Shown piece by piece: positions 43,202 to 51,856 of a DNA stretch of 64,000 nt. Under the pieces are notes generated by a model, which saw nothing but the letters and a program-made list of their open reading frames with translations, was not told the DNA's origin and ran no database searches. Each line of letters begins with the position of its first letter. Positions within the stretch are counted from its first letter, which is position 1. This DNA is from JANMGV01 sp037440405 (lineage in GTDB: Bacteria; Planctomycetota; Planctomycetia; Pirellulales; Pirellulaceae). The translations under genes and the position numbers were made by a program. The stretch is from positions 10,035 through 74,034 of the forward strand of contig JBBIUE010000014.1 of assembly GCA_037440405.1 (NCBI GenBank), in the 5' to 3' direction.

Positions 43202-43450
43202 ATGAGCACCAATTTTTTTCAATGGATTCGAGATGGAGTACGACACTCGGTCCTAGCGGGAGTCAGCGATGCCATGCATACTCTCGGCACACCTTCAGAA
43301 TCGAATGATCTTCATCCAAGCGTTCATCGGTTGCTAGGCGAACGCGACGCGCCGAGTCCCACGAACATTTCAGCCGATCCAAAGCCTGCTTCAGCAAGTG
43401 GACGCAAGCGCTTAGGAAAGTCGTTGCGTGAGATCAATCCAGGAGGTTGA
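43202..43450 (+). CDS. Small hypothetical protein with conserved-looking ends
   Basis: 82 aa, ATG preceded by AAGGGAAGGAACCC. The N terminus FFQWIRDGVRHSVLAGVSDAM is amphipathic and could bind membrane or a partner, and the C terminus is basic (GRKRLGKSLREI). I recall short Pirellulales proteins with this layout, but no function. No signal peptide or Cys. Confidence 0.6.
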   Translation: MSTNFFQWIRDGVRHSVLAGVSDAMHTLGTPSESNDLHPSVHRLLGERDAPSPTNISADPKPASASGRKRLGKSLREINPGG

Positions 43451-43956
43451 TACCGCCTGACGCATCGGTTTGCGAAAGCTTGATGCGTGCCGCACCCCGA
43501 GCCCAAAGCGCCATCGAGTGTCCATTTCGCAGAGAATCACTAACGAACTGCCCAGGCAGTAATTTCTTCTTTGCCAAATCGTCTCGTGGCTCTTCAAGCC
43601 ATTATTTCTCGATTCGAGGATTCGATCGACGATTTCCGACTGGCAACGAAATGGCCAGCCAACTCCCAAGTGGATGTCCGTGCGAACCATCAAGCCTGAT
43701 CAGGCCACGCAGGTCGTAATCGATTGGTATTGACCTTCGGTGCCGAATTGCTGACGATCCCGACGCAGGACTTCCTAAGTTGGCGAAGTCCGAAGTGGTT
43801 CGAGAACGCCGCAACCAGCAGGTTGGCAAGGGGCGAAGCAAGATCGATCTTTCCTTGCATGCACGACTCGGAACCTGAATAGCGCAACGTCCGAACATGG
43901 AGGATCGGTTTTGGTGGTATTGATGTTGGTTATCAAGTATCTGGGCGAAGTCAGAT
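43451..43956. other. Upstream region of the electron-transfer operon
   Basis: 506 bp with no convincing gene; the 65- to 98-codon frames here lack family features. Presumably it holds the promoter of the 43957-48957 operon. The next start is not preceded by a clear Shine-Dalgarno (GGGCGAAG is about 11 bases upstream). Confidence 0.45.
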
Positions 43957-45729
43957 ATGGCTAGACCAATTGTTGCCGAGAATGCTCCGACCGTGGCGGT
44001 GCCACGACCGAAACGATGGGACCACCCACTGGACCCAACGCTGACGAATCGGGACGTACAATGGCTGCTTCTTCAGACACCGTTTCGCGAGATCGATGAT
44101 CAAACGTTTCCTTCTAGTTCTCGGATCAAGGACATTCTGAAAAACGATTCCCGGATTCTGCGGTATCAACAGGGGGATCTGATTCTTCGAGAGGGAGATT
44201 ACGGCGGGAGCGCTTTCTTGGTCCTTTCGGGATGCGTCCGAGTGATCCTCTCGAATTTGTCCCCGCAGGGTATGGATCATCAAGCGACGACGCGCAAGTC
44301 TTCGCTATTGGCGAAATTACGTGACTCCTTGAAACGTTGGGACATCCCTGAACAAATTGTTCCGCTCCAGAAGTTCGGGACGCGTGATGGAAGAACCGCC
44401 ATCCGTCAAGTCGATCAACGGCCTCGCATCTTCCTGCAGGATGTTGATGTCGTCCTTCGAAGTTGTGAATCCGAGCCACTGGGGCCTGGAGAGATTTTCG
44501 GCGAGCTCGCGGCTATGACGCGAGCAGCCAGCCATTACTCGGTGGTAGCAGTCGAAGAGACGTTGGTGCTGGAGATTCGTTGGCAGGGACTACGAATGCT
44601 GCGACGCGATCGAGGGTTCCGCGAGCGATTAGATGCACGGTATCGGTCCAATAGTCTTCGAACGCATCTTCGAGAGAGTCCTCTCTTTCAGCACGCTCCC
44701 GATCATGCCATTCAGGAAATCATCGCGGCAACGGAACTCGTCAGTGCCGGAGAGATGGAGTGGTACGCGAGTTTTGATTCGGCACGAAGCATGGACGTTC
44801 AGCGCCGGATTGAAAAGGAGCCGATGATCGCTGAAGAGGGCTCGCCGGCCGGTGCTCTCTATCTGATTCGCGCTGGATTTGCACGATTGAGCCATCATCA
44901 AGGAAGCGGCCATCGCACCGTTTCCTACCTAGGCAAAGGGCAAGCTTTTGGACTAACCGAGCTGGCGCATAATTACCGGCTCGATACGGCGGAGGATCCG
45001 CTTCCCTTTCAGTATTCGTTGCGAGCCATCGGCTTTGTCGATTTGCTGAAGATTCCCAAATCGATCGTCTACGAATATGTTCTTCCCTATGTTCGAACGT
45101 CCGAGCTGACGCCGCTCATTCGCCAACCTCGGATCACTTCGGACGGCAAGGTTACGTTGATCAATAAACGAGACGATCCAGATACCAGCATTGAAACCGA
45201 TCTGCTCGAGTTCCTCGTCGATCATCGCTTGATCAATGGTCGCGACACGATGGTCATCGACCTTGAACGATGCACACGATGTGACGATTGCATTCGAGCC
45301 TGCGCGCGAACGCACCAAGGGAACCCTCGCTTCGTGCGCCAAGGGGTCCAACATGAGAATTGGATGTTCGCTCATTCTTGCATGCACTGTGCGGATCCGG
45401 TTTGTCTCATCGGTTGCCCTACCGGAGCGATTGCTCGCGATCTAGAAACAGGAGCGATTGCGATTCAGCCTCAAACGTGTATTGGCTGTGGCACGTGCGC
45501 AAAGAGCTGTCCGTACGACAATATCGTGATGGTCGAACTGCACGACTCGAAAGGACGACAGCTTGTCGATGCGAAATCGCAACTTCCTATACTTCAAGCA
45601 ACGAAATGTGATGGCTGCCGCGAGTCCCCCATTGGCCCTGCCTGCGTCGCAGCCTGTCCCCACCAAGCACTTTATCGAATCGACATGAGTGAATTACGCA
45701 CCCTGCAAGAGTTGATGAAGCGAGATTAG
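43957..45729 (+). CDS. Cyclic-nucleotide-binding / four-cluster ferredoxin fusion protein
   Basis: A 590-aa fusion. Two CRP-type cyclic-nucleotide-binding domains occupy about residues 65-220 and 230-390; the first has a ~60-residue insertion between ILSNLSPQG and the GPGEIFGELAAM phosphate-binding-cassette-like segment, and the second is more degenerate (GKGQAFGLTEL). From residue 439 to 568 come four Cys quartets: CTRCDDCIRAC, CMHCADPVCLIGC, CIGCGTCAKSC and CDGC...CVAAC. This is the pattern of DmsB/HybA/NrfC electron-transfer subunits, which carry four [4Fe-4S] clusters. No signal peptide, so cytoplasmic. It starts an operon with a b-type membrane protein (59 bp later) and a decaheme cytochrome. 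Ligand binding probably gates electron flow. Confidence 0.9.
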   Translation: MARPIVAENAPTVAVPRPKRWDHPLDPTLTNRDVQWLLLQTPFREIDDQTFPSSSRIKDILKNDSRILRYQQGDLILREGDYGGSAFLVLSGCVRVILSNLSPQGMDHQATTRKSSLLAKLRDSLKRWDIPEQIVPLQKFGTRDGRTAIRQVDQRPRIFLQDVDVVLRSCESEPLGPGEIFGELAAMTRAASHYSVVAVEETLVLEIRWQGLRMLRRDRGFRERLDARYRSNSLRTHLRESPLFQHAPDHAIQEIIAATELVSAGEMEWYASFDSARSMDVQRRIEKEPMIAEEGSPAGALYLIRAGFARLSHHQGSGHRTVSYLGKGQAFGLTELAHNYRLDTAEDPLPFQYSLRAIGFVDLLKIPKSIVYEYVLPYVRTSELTPLIRQPRITSDGKVTLINKRDDPDTSIETDLLEFLVDHRLINGRDTMVIDLERCTRCDDCIRACARTHQGNPRFVRQGVQHENWMFAHSCMHCADPVCLIGCPTGAIARDLETGAIAIQPQTCIGCGTCAKSCPYDNIVMVELHDSKGRQLVDAKSQLPILQATKCDGCRESPIGPACVAACPHQALYRIDMSELRTLQELMKRD

Positions 45730-45788
45730 ACCTATCGAAATCGAAAGCATTTATTCAGACAGCAAGACAGCACTGAGAGTCCAAGCCT

Positions 45789-46652
45789 ATGCCAAATGTT
45801 GCTCAACTTTCCTCCTCGGCTCCGTCGAGAGGTTCGCCGATCCTGGCAAGACGCCTTCGATGGGCACCATGGGTCACCACGTTGGCTGTGTTTGTGTTCC
45901 TTTGGGCAGCTTGTCGATGGTTGGATCTCCGTTTAGGTCGACCCGATTTCTTGAGTGGATATGTGCTTGCGGGACTAACCACTTCGATGTTCTTGCTTCC
46001 ACTTCGAAAGAAGCTGTTGGTTTTACCACTAGGGCGCGTAGCACATTGGCAAAAGCTTCACCAATATGTGGGAACGCTCGCCTGCCTAGTATTTGTGCTC
46101 CATGCCGGTTGGCCCATTCACGGAACACTAGAAATTTGCCTGGCCTCGTTGTTCCTGCTGCACGCTCTTTCCGGCTTTGCCCTTTGGTATCTAAATACAA
46201 CGACTCCGCGAAAATTGAGCATTTTCGGCCAAGAAATTCTTGCGAACGAGATCCCGCGAGCTCGGCAACAGGTCTTGGAACAAGCCCATCAAGTCGCCAT
46301 GCAAGCAGCAGGACGAGTCGAGAGTCATGTTTTAGCTGAGTTCTACATGCAACGCTTGGCGAAGTTCTTCCAGCTCCGTCGGTCGCTGGTCTACACCTTT
46401 TTTCCGAATGGGAGGTTGCGCAGGTACTTCCTCGATGCACTCAAACAGCAGGACCGCTATCTCGATGTCTCAGGTCGCGAACTGAGAGAGCGACTGTGTG
46501 AACTTGTTCAGGAAAAAGACGACCTTGATTTCCGAGACGCGCTCCACAAACGCCTCCAATGGTGGAACATTTCCCACAGTGGGATGACCGCCCTGTTTGT
46601 TTTACTGATGGTAACCCATATTTGGTTGGCTCATCGATTTCACGGAACTTGA
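45789..46652 (+). CDS. b-type cytochrome-like membrane protein
   Basis: A 287-aa integral membrane protein with about five hydrophobic helices. His residues in or beside helices could ligate two b hemes: HWQKLHQYVG, FVLHAGWPIHG, LLHALSG and the C-terminal HSGMTALFVLLMVTHIWLAHRFHG. A charged, soluble stretch of about 100 residues (from the TTTPRKLSIFG region to DFRDALHKRL) lies between helices four and five. This resembles quinol- or ferredoxin-linked membrane cytochromes without matching one family clearly. Gene order suggests it links the cytoplasmic ferredoxin protein to the periplasmic decaheme protein. Confidence 0.82.
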   Translation: MPNVAQLSSSAPSRGSPILARRLRWAPWVTTLAVFVFLWAACRWLDLRLGRPDFLSGYVLAGLTTSMFLLPLRKKLLVLPLGRVAHWQKLHQYVGTLACLVFVLHAGWPIHGTLEICLASLFLLHALSGFALWYLNTTTPRKLSIFGQEILANEIPRARQQVLEQAHQVAMQAAGRVESHVLAEFYMQRLAKFFQLRRSLVYTFFPNGRLRRYFLDALKQQDRYLDVSGRELRERLCELVQEKDDLDFRDALHKRLQWWNISHSGMTALFVLLMVTHIWLAHRFHGT

Positions 46653-46692
46653 TCATCACAGGTCACCACTTGAAGCACGAGCATTTCGATCC

Positions 46693-48957
46693 ATGAGCTC
46701 TCAGCGTTCGCATCGACGAGAACCAAATCAATACGATCGTTCACATGGCGAGTGGACTTGTGGAAAGGCCGCGCTCGGCGATGCATGCGGCTCAGGACCG
46801 AACGCTCGAGGAAAATGTCTGCGAAACGAATGCCGACCCATTCGAACCGCATTCAGCATTCGTAAGCTCGTGCGTTACGCGACGGGATCGGCTGGCCTAT
46901 TCGTATTGTTGGCATGTCTCATCAGTGATTTTCGGCAGCAAACATTTGCACCGGGCCCCTTGACTCAGGCGCACGCTCAAATTCTACAAGGAACGACTGC
47001 AGGCGAGCGCTGCGCCACTTGTCATCCAGCTGGCCGACTGAATTCCCTCTCCTGGTTTGCTTCCATTCACCCTTCGATCGAGGATGGAAAAACGCAAAGC
47101 CAATTGTGCCTCGAATGCCATCAGCGCTCGATGCCGCAACTTGCTCATGGCTCACCGCATAACGTTGATCGAGATGTCTTGGTCTCACTAAGGAATCAGG
47201 ATCGGCAATTAGCGATCGCTGACCATGGGGCTGGAGCGACACTGGACGATCGACATTCACTCGACAACGATCAACTCGCCTGTTCGGTCTGCCATCGGGA
47301 GCATCACGGTTTCAAGGCAGACCTACAGTTCATGGCGAATGATCGATGCCAGAGTTGCCATCGGCAGCAGTTTGCCAGTTTTCAGCGAGGACATCCCGAT
47401 TTTGAAGACTATCCCTATCGCACGGAATCTCAAATTCGATTCAGCCATCGAACGCATCAAGACAAACATTTCGTAGCGAAAAACGAATCCTTCGATTGCC
47501 GAACCTGTCATTTGGCCGACTCTCATTCGGCGACAGGCAATGTGATTCGGAGTGTTCCTTTCGAGACGGCCTGCGCCCGTTGTCATCAACAATCCCTTAA
47601 AGCAACCCTGTTTGATGGAATGGTCGTCCTTCAGCTACCAAGTTTTGATGGAGAGGTTCTCGAGAAACACGGCTTGAAACTGGGAGCATGGCCAACGAGC
47701 AATCTCTTTGCCTTCGAGGGGAAAGTCCCTCCGATGATGCGCTGGTTGCTGTCTGGTGATCCTTCCGTTCGCGATGTGCTCGGTCGTCTTCCCGATGATG
47801 TCGATATCGGTGATCTCGATTGGCAACGGCGCGAAGTGTGCGAAGATTTGGTTCTGCTCGCCAATGGTATCCGCGCTCTCATCGACCAAGTTGGAAGCGA
47901 GGGGCAGCCTGCTTTGCTCAGACGTTTGGAAGGAACGCCGGGGCTCATGCCAACTCATAAACATGAAGCGGTTGCTGGGATTCCACCGGACATCTTTCGA
48001 CGGGCGTATGAACTTTGGTTTCAGCCCCACTTGCCCTTGCACGTCTCCGAATCGCGACGAACTGCGATTGCTCAACCCCGTTTCGCGCCACCGCAAATTC
48101 CGTCCGGCGCTTCCGAATCGGACCTCCTCGTAAATGCTGAGGATGACCTGGACTTGCTAACGGACGATTCGATCCAAGAGGATGCTGTCGGCGAAGTCTT
48201 GCAAAAAGACGAAGTCCGAAAACAGCTCAGTATCTCTGCGGTTGCTCAAGGGGGATGGCTCATCGATGAATCGCGAACAGCTATCGTCTATATTGGAAGC
48301 GGCCATGGAGATGGACTGCTCGCGCAGTGGTTGACAATCGCTTCAATTAATCATTCGAAAGACACCATTGGCGCTCGCGAACGGACAAAACTAGTCCTTC
48401 AAAGCGATTCCCCGTCCCAACTTCCGAAAGTACCATGGACAAGCGTGGGCCAGCCGAGAGACACGGCTTGGCATCGATTGCTTGATCCGAGCATCCATGG
48501 AGGATGCGGAGAATGTCACATCCTCGAATCTTCAAACTACGAACCGGCCAATAACGCAAACTTCGATCTCTGGCATGCGAGGTCAACTGGCTCAGGCTCG
48601 AGAACGTTTACCAAATTTGACCATCGTCCCCATTTGCTTTTGGGATCATTGACTCAGTGCATCGCATGCCATCAATTGAAGAACGATTCCGCTTCCGTTC
48701 TCCCTGCTTCCGTGAATCGAACCGAACAGATGCAGGGCGAAGAGTTTCGCCAGGGGCATCTTCCGATGCAAAGCGAATTTCAGTCGATGCGAAAGGCGGA
48801 CTGCGTGACTTGCCATCGGGTGGGTGCGTCAAGCGATCAATGCACGACGTGTCACAATTACCATGTCGGAGAGTATGCGCGCAAACGCCATGCGCCGATC
48901 CGAACAGCGGTTGAGCCGACTCAAGATCAGGGCGGTGGTCACGCAGCCATTCGGTAG
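46693..48957 (+). CDS. Membrane-anchored decaheme cytochrome c
   Basis: A 754-aa protein with ten CxxCH sites, in order CATCH, CLECH, CSVCH, CQSCH, CRTCH, CARCH, then after a ~310-residue gap CGECH, CIACH, CVTCH and CTTCH. One membrane helix (LVRYATGSAGLFVLLACLIS) at about residues 58-77 anchors it with the hemes in the periplasm; the first 55 residues would stay in the cytoplasm and have no clear ribosome site, so a shorter start is possible. The heme-free middle is mixed alpha/beta and unrecognised. Ending the operon, it is the likely periplasmic exit or entry of electrons. Its last 19 bp overlap the convergent glycosyltransferase gene. Confidence 0.9.
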   Translation: MSSQRSHRREPNQYDRSHGEWTCGKAALGDACGSGPNARGKCLRNECRPIRTAFSIRKLVRYATGSAGLFVLLACLISDFRQQTFAPGPLTQAHAQILQGTTAGERCATCHPAGRLNSLSWFASIHPSIEDGKTQSQLCLECHQRSMPQLAHGSPHNVDRDVLVSLRNQDRQLAIADHGAGATLDDRHSLDNDQLACSVCHREHHGFKADLQFMANDRCQSCHRQQFASFQRGHPDFEDYPYRTESQIRFSHRTHQDKHFVAKNESFDCRTCHLADSHSATGNVIRSVPFETACARCHQQSLKATLFDGMVVLQLPSFDGEVLEKHGLKLGAWPTSNLFAFEGKVPPMMRWLLSGDPSVRDVLGRLPDDVDIGDLDWQRREVCEDLVLLANGIRALIDQVGSEGQPALLRRLEGTPGLMPTHKHEAVAGIPPDIFRRAYELWFQPHLPLHVSESRRTAIAQPRFAPPQIPSGASESDLLVNAEDDLDLLTDDSIQEDAVGEVLQKDEVRKQLSISAVAQGGWLIDESRTAIVYIGSGHGDGLLAQWLTIASINHSKDTIGARERTKLVLQSDSPSQLPKVPWTSVGQPRDTAWHRLLDPSIHGGCGECHILESSNYEPANNANFDLWHARSTGSGSRTFTKFDHRPHLLLGSLTQCIACHQLKNDSASVLPASVNRTEQMQGEEFRQGHLPMQSEFQSMRKADCVTCHRVGASSDQCTTCHNYHVGEYARKRHAPIRTAVEPTQDQGGGHAAIR

Positions 48958-49841
48958 TTGGGTAGTTTGTGATCCGTTTGCGATCGATTCAAAGGATGCA
49001 TGTTTCCGATGGCTTTCTCGATCCGGTGACGAATTTGTGCTTCCAAGCTTCGGTCGCGCAGCCCCAATGTCCAGCCCAGACGCTGTGCAATGGCCGAGGG
49101 GTGCATCAATCCGCCCGCGATCCTTCCGACACTGGTGATGATCGATTCAGTCTCGATATCTGAGGAATCCAGTCTTGAATAGGCCACCGTGAGTTCACCC
49201 ATCAAATGGCCAACCGTATATGGGTGTGGCCGCTTGCCATGACCTTCCACCGGAGCATCGATCTCACAGTCTGGGATCAAATCGCTACGGAGTCCCAGCG
49301 TTCGGGCGGCCAAGCAGAAATCGAGTTCCGCCACTTCAACCGACCCGCGATCAAAAAAGCCACCGAGCGATAAGAGAGTACGCCTCCGATAGCAACCTCC
49401 ATCAAGCATCGGAATGCTCTGCAAGCTGTCTGGCAAATGATGAATCGTTTTCTTCGGAAGATGGTGGGGATCAATGCCGAAGCAGATGTTGGGACCAACA
49501 TGCATAACGGGACTAGCGGCGGCTAACGTTTGATCGTCAAAGTGCTCGATGACCGCATCGAAGTCGACCTGTCTTAAGGTTGTCCCCGGTAACAGGATTT
49601 GCAGCACCGGGGAACAACTCGCATGGATGGCCTGGTTGATCAATCCAACAACGGATGTGCCGCGATCGCATTCAATCAAGACGATCTCATCTCCCCCCAA
49701 GCGATAGGGATCGGCGTACCTTCCATCGTGTGGCAATAGAATCTCAACTCCGGAAGGCCGATTTTCAAGTAACGAGAGTAGGGTTCTCTCGATTTGGGCA
49801 TCGTTCAGACTGTAGGGAACGATCAAGGACAAGCGAGTCAC
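48939..49841 (-). CDS. Glycosyltransferase family 2-like protein
   Basis: A 300-aa GT-A-type protein. The N terminus RLSLIVPYSLNDAQIERTLLSLLENRP is the usual opening of family 2; the ILLPHDGRYADPY segment takes the DXD-adjacent position but the classic DXD is not obvious. The middle DGGCYRRRTLLSLGGFFDRG matches the acceptor-side R-x-x-x-L-x-x-GGF motif. Sugar and acceptor unknown. No signal peptide. It converges on the decaheme gene with a 19-bp overlap at their 3' ends. Confidence 0.78.
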   Translation of the reverse strand: MTRLSLIVPYSLNDAQIERTLLSLLENRPSGVEILLPHDGRYADPYRLGGDEIVLIECDRGTSVVGLINQAIHASCSPVLQILLPGTTLRQVDFDAVIEHFDDQTLAAASPVMHVGPNICFGIDPHHLPKKTIHHLPDSLQSIPMLDGGCYRRRTLLSLGGFFDRGSVEVAELDFCLAARTLGLRSDLIPDCEIDAPVEGHGKRPHPYTVGHLMGELTVAYSRLDSSDIETESIITSVGRIAGGLMHPSAIAQRLGWTLGLRDRSLEAQIRHRIEKAIGNMHPLNRSQTDHKLPNYRMAA

Positions 49842-50020
49842 GGAATCCCTCCCTCGACTCTTGGATGGGAAAGTCGCCTTTTTGAAAGATCAATATCAAT
49901 CGGCGACGGCTTTAACTTCTGAAAGAGTTCAATCGGTAGAAGTGCAATCTGGCTGTTAGCCGAATGCCTGAATGAATGCGTATACCGAATGCCGAGTTAG
50001 GGTAAGCTTGGCAAAATATA

Positions 50021-51496
50021 TCAATTGCCGGCTGGAGCTGGGGTTGAGATAGCGTTGCTTGTCGCGATCAACTTGGCGTGTTCTTTTAGTATCTGGCTGC
50101 GAGTTTCGCGAATTTGATCGTTGACCGCCTGAATCTCTGACGAGAGACGCTCGTTTTCCGCCGTAATCATCTCCAGCTCTCTCGTGAACTGTGCCAGATC
50201 CAAGTCTAACTTTTGGCGCTCCGCTTGCCTCAACGCGATTTGTTCCTGCCCCTTTCGATTCGTAGCGTCCACCTTGGCTACTTCCTGGGTGTAAAGCTCA
50301 ATGTCCTTGCCAGCTTTGAAGATGCGCGCTTTCAGTTCGCGAAATCCCAACTGATAATCGTTCAGAGGACGAACAAAATAGCGATCGATCAAGCGGGCGA
50401 CTCCCTGAGAAATCAAGTCTTCGGCGGCTTGTTTTGGAAGCGCGGCCCGGTCTCCAGGTCGGTAAGTCACAACACCTTGATCAAATCCTTGCTTCAGTCG
50501 CGCATCGACGGTTCGCCCGCTCAGATCAAAGAAGCCTCCCTCCGTCGCCACTCGACTCTCCTTGCTCTCAACGTCAATCTTCTGTTCTGCAGTAAACTCG
50601 ACTTTGATCCATTCGAATTCCGGTGGCAAAGGCTCGGTCGTTCGGCTGCCATCCATCATATACGAACGCAAAAGACTGGCTTTCCGAAAATTCGGATCGG
50701 TTTCAGTGCCGTTAGGAAACATGCCTTCTGTCATTTCTACGCTAGCAGGATCGATCTGCAATAGCTTCGCGACGGATTCCAAATCCATGCGACCGAAAAG
50801 CCACTCATCGGAGGGCTGCGAACCCTCGGCAACAAATGCCTTATGCGAATCGATCGGCATCAATTCGAAAAGGCTCCACACAGCAGCCTCTCCGGATCGA
50901 AGTAGATTCACTTGAGTTTCCGTGGGAGTTTCTTGAGGCAGCAAAGCGGCGGCCTGCCCCTGCACCCTTCCGACCATGAACTGACCAATGTATGGTCCAG
51001 CAACGACGCGCCCGTCCTCCATCTGAATTTCAGCAAAGGCATAGACGACGATTCCCTCGGGTAGCGGTCCACTTTGATCTCCCTGAGGCGGAAGTGTCAA
51101 TGAAAATTGAGCTCCGTTATTGTCGATGGAATCCAACCGCGCATTCTTCCAGATACGACCTCGATCCAGATTGATTCTCGCAAAAGCGTTCATGACAGCT
51201 GTCAAACTGTTCGGATCATTACCGGTTTTCTCCAGATCGCCAAACTTGAGTTGCTGCACTTCCTTCTCGAGCTGAAGGTTTCTCGCTGCCTCTTGATCAT
51301 GAAGCTTCAACCAAGCCACTCGATTCCTAAACACAAAGGCCGAGCTGACGAGGAAAATGAGACTCGCGAAGAACATAAAATAGAGCGTCGTTACGTGAAC
51401 CCAACCCCAGTTTTTCGCTGCCTTTACCGTGGCGACGATGTAGAACGCCAAAACCGCCAGCAAAACTAGAATCAAAATGATGCCGGAAAGTCCCAT
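50021..51496 (-). CDS. Membrane protein with coiled-coil tail
   Basis: A 491-aa protein from ATG 51496. Two helices open it (IILILVLLAVLAFYIVATVKA and VTTLYFMFFASLIFLVSSAFVF), then a short coil, a mixed middle domain (around IVVYAFAEIQMEDGRVVAGPYIGQ) and a C-terminal coiled coil rich in Glu and Gln (for example FTRELEMITAENERLSSEIQ). No family recognised; the layout suits an envelope-spanning or scaffold role. It is divergent from the TolC-like gene, with a 360-bp gap between the starts. Confidence 0.75.
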   Translation of the reverse strand: MGLSGIILILVLLAVLAFYIVATVKAAKNWGWVHVTTLYFMFFASLIFLVSSAFVFRNRVAWLKLHDQEAARNLQLEKEVQQLKFGDLEKTGNDPNSLTAVMNAFARINLDRGRIWKNARLDSIDNNGAQFSLTLPPQGDQSGPLPEGIVVYAFAEIQMEDGRVVAGPYIGQFMVGRVQGQAAALLPQETPTETQVNLLRSGEAAVWSLFELMPIDSHKAFVAEGSQPSDEWLFGRMDLESVAKLLQIDPASVEMTEGMFPNGTETDPNFRKASLLRSYMMDGSRTTEPLPPEFEWIKVEFTAEQKIDVESKESRVATEGGFFDLSGRTVDARLKQGFDQGVVTYRPGDRAALPKQAAEDLISQGVARLIDRYFVRPLNDYQLGFRELKARIFKAGKDIELYTQEVAKVDATNRKGQEQIALRQAERQKLDLDLAQFTRELEMITAENERLSSEIQAVNDQIRETRSQILKEHAKLIATSNAISTPAPAGN

Positions 51497-51856
51497 TGCT
51501 GGCCCACGTAGAAAAGTGCCTGACGACCGAATTGGTCGAGAAATCCTCAATTTCGCGCGCAAAAAACCTAGTTCGATAGTAAGTTGGGAAAACTACAGTG
51601 TCAAGGAACTATCGGGACTTGGAAGTGCATAACTTCTGGGTAGTCTGGCTATGCCTGGGCAGCCAGGACGATTAGGAAGAAAGGGAATAAGCTGGACAAT
51701 TGGCGTAATCAAGCAAAAGCGCAAAACCCGATTACTGATCATGATTGGTGCGTCGATATTTTCGTGCACTATTGTCGTTATGCAAAAATCCCGCCGAATT
51801 TGTTGTGATTCCTTGAATCGCGGCGAGCTCGAGAGTTTCTCAAGGAAGAGTAGCTC
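51497..51856. other. Divergent promoter region of the TolC-like gene
   Basis: 360 bp between the divergent membrane coiled-coil gene and the TolC-like gene, so it should hold both promoters. I found no unambiguous -35/-10 pair or palindrome. AAGGAAGAG precedes the start at 51857. Confidence 0.45.

Noticed and set aside
47756..48133. Open frame within the decaheme gene
   Set aside because: Shadow of the ten-CxxCH frame, which has clear heme motifs.
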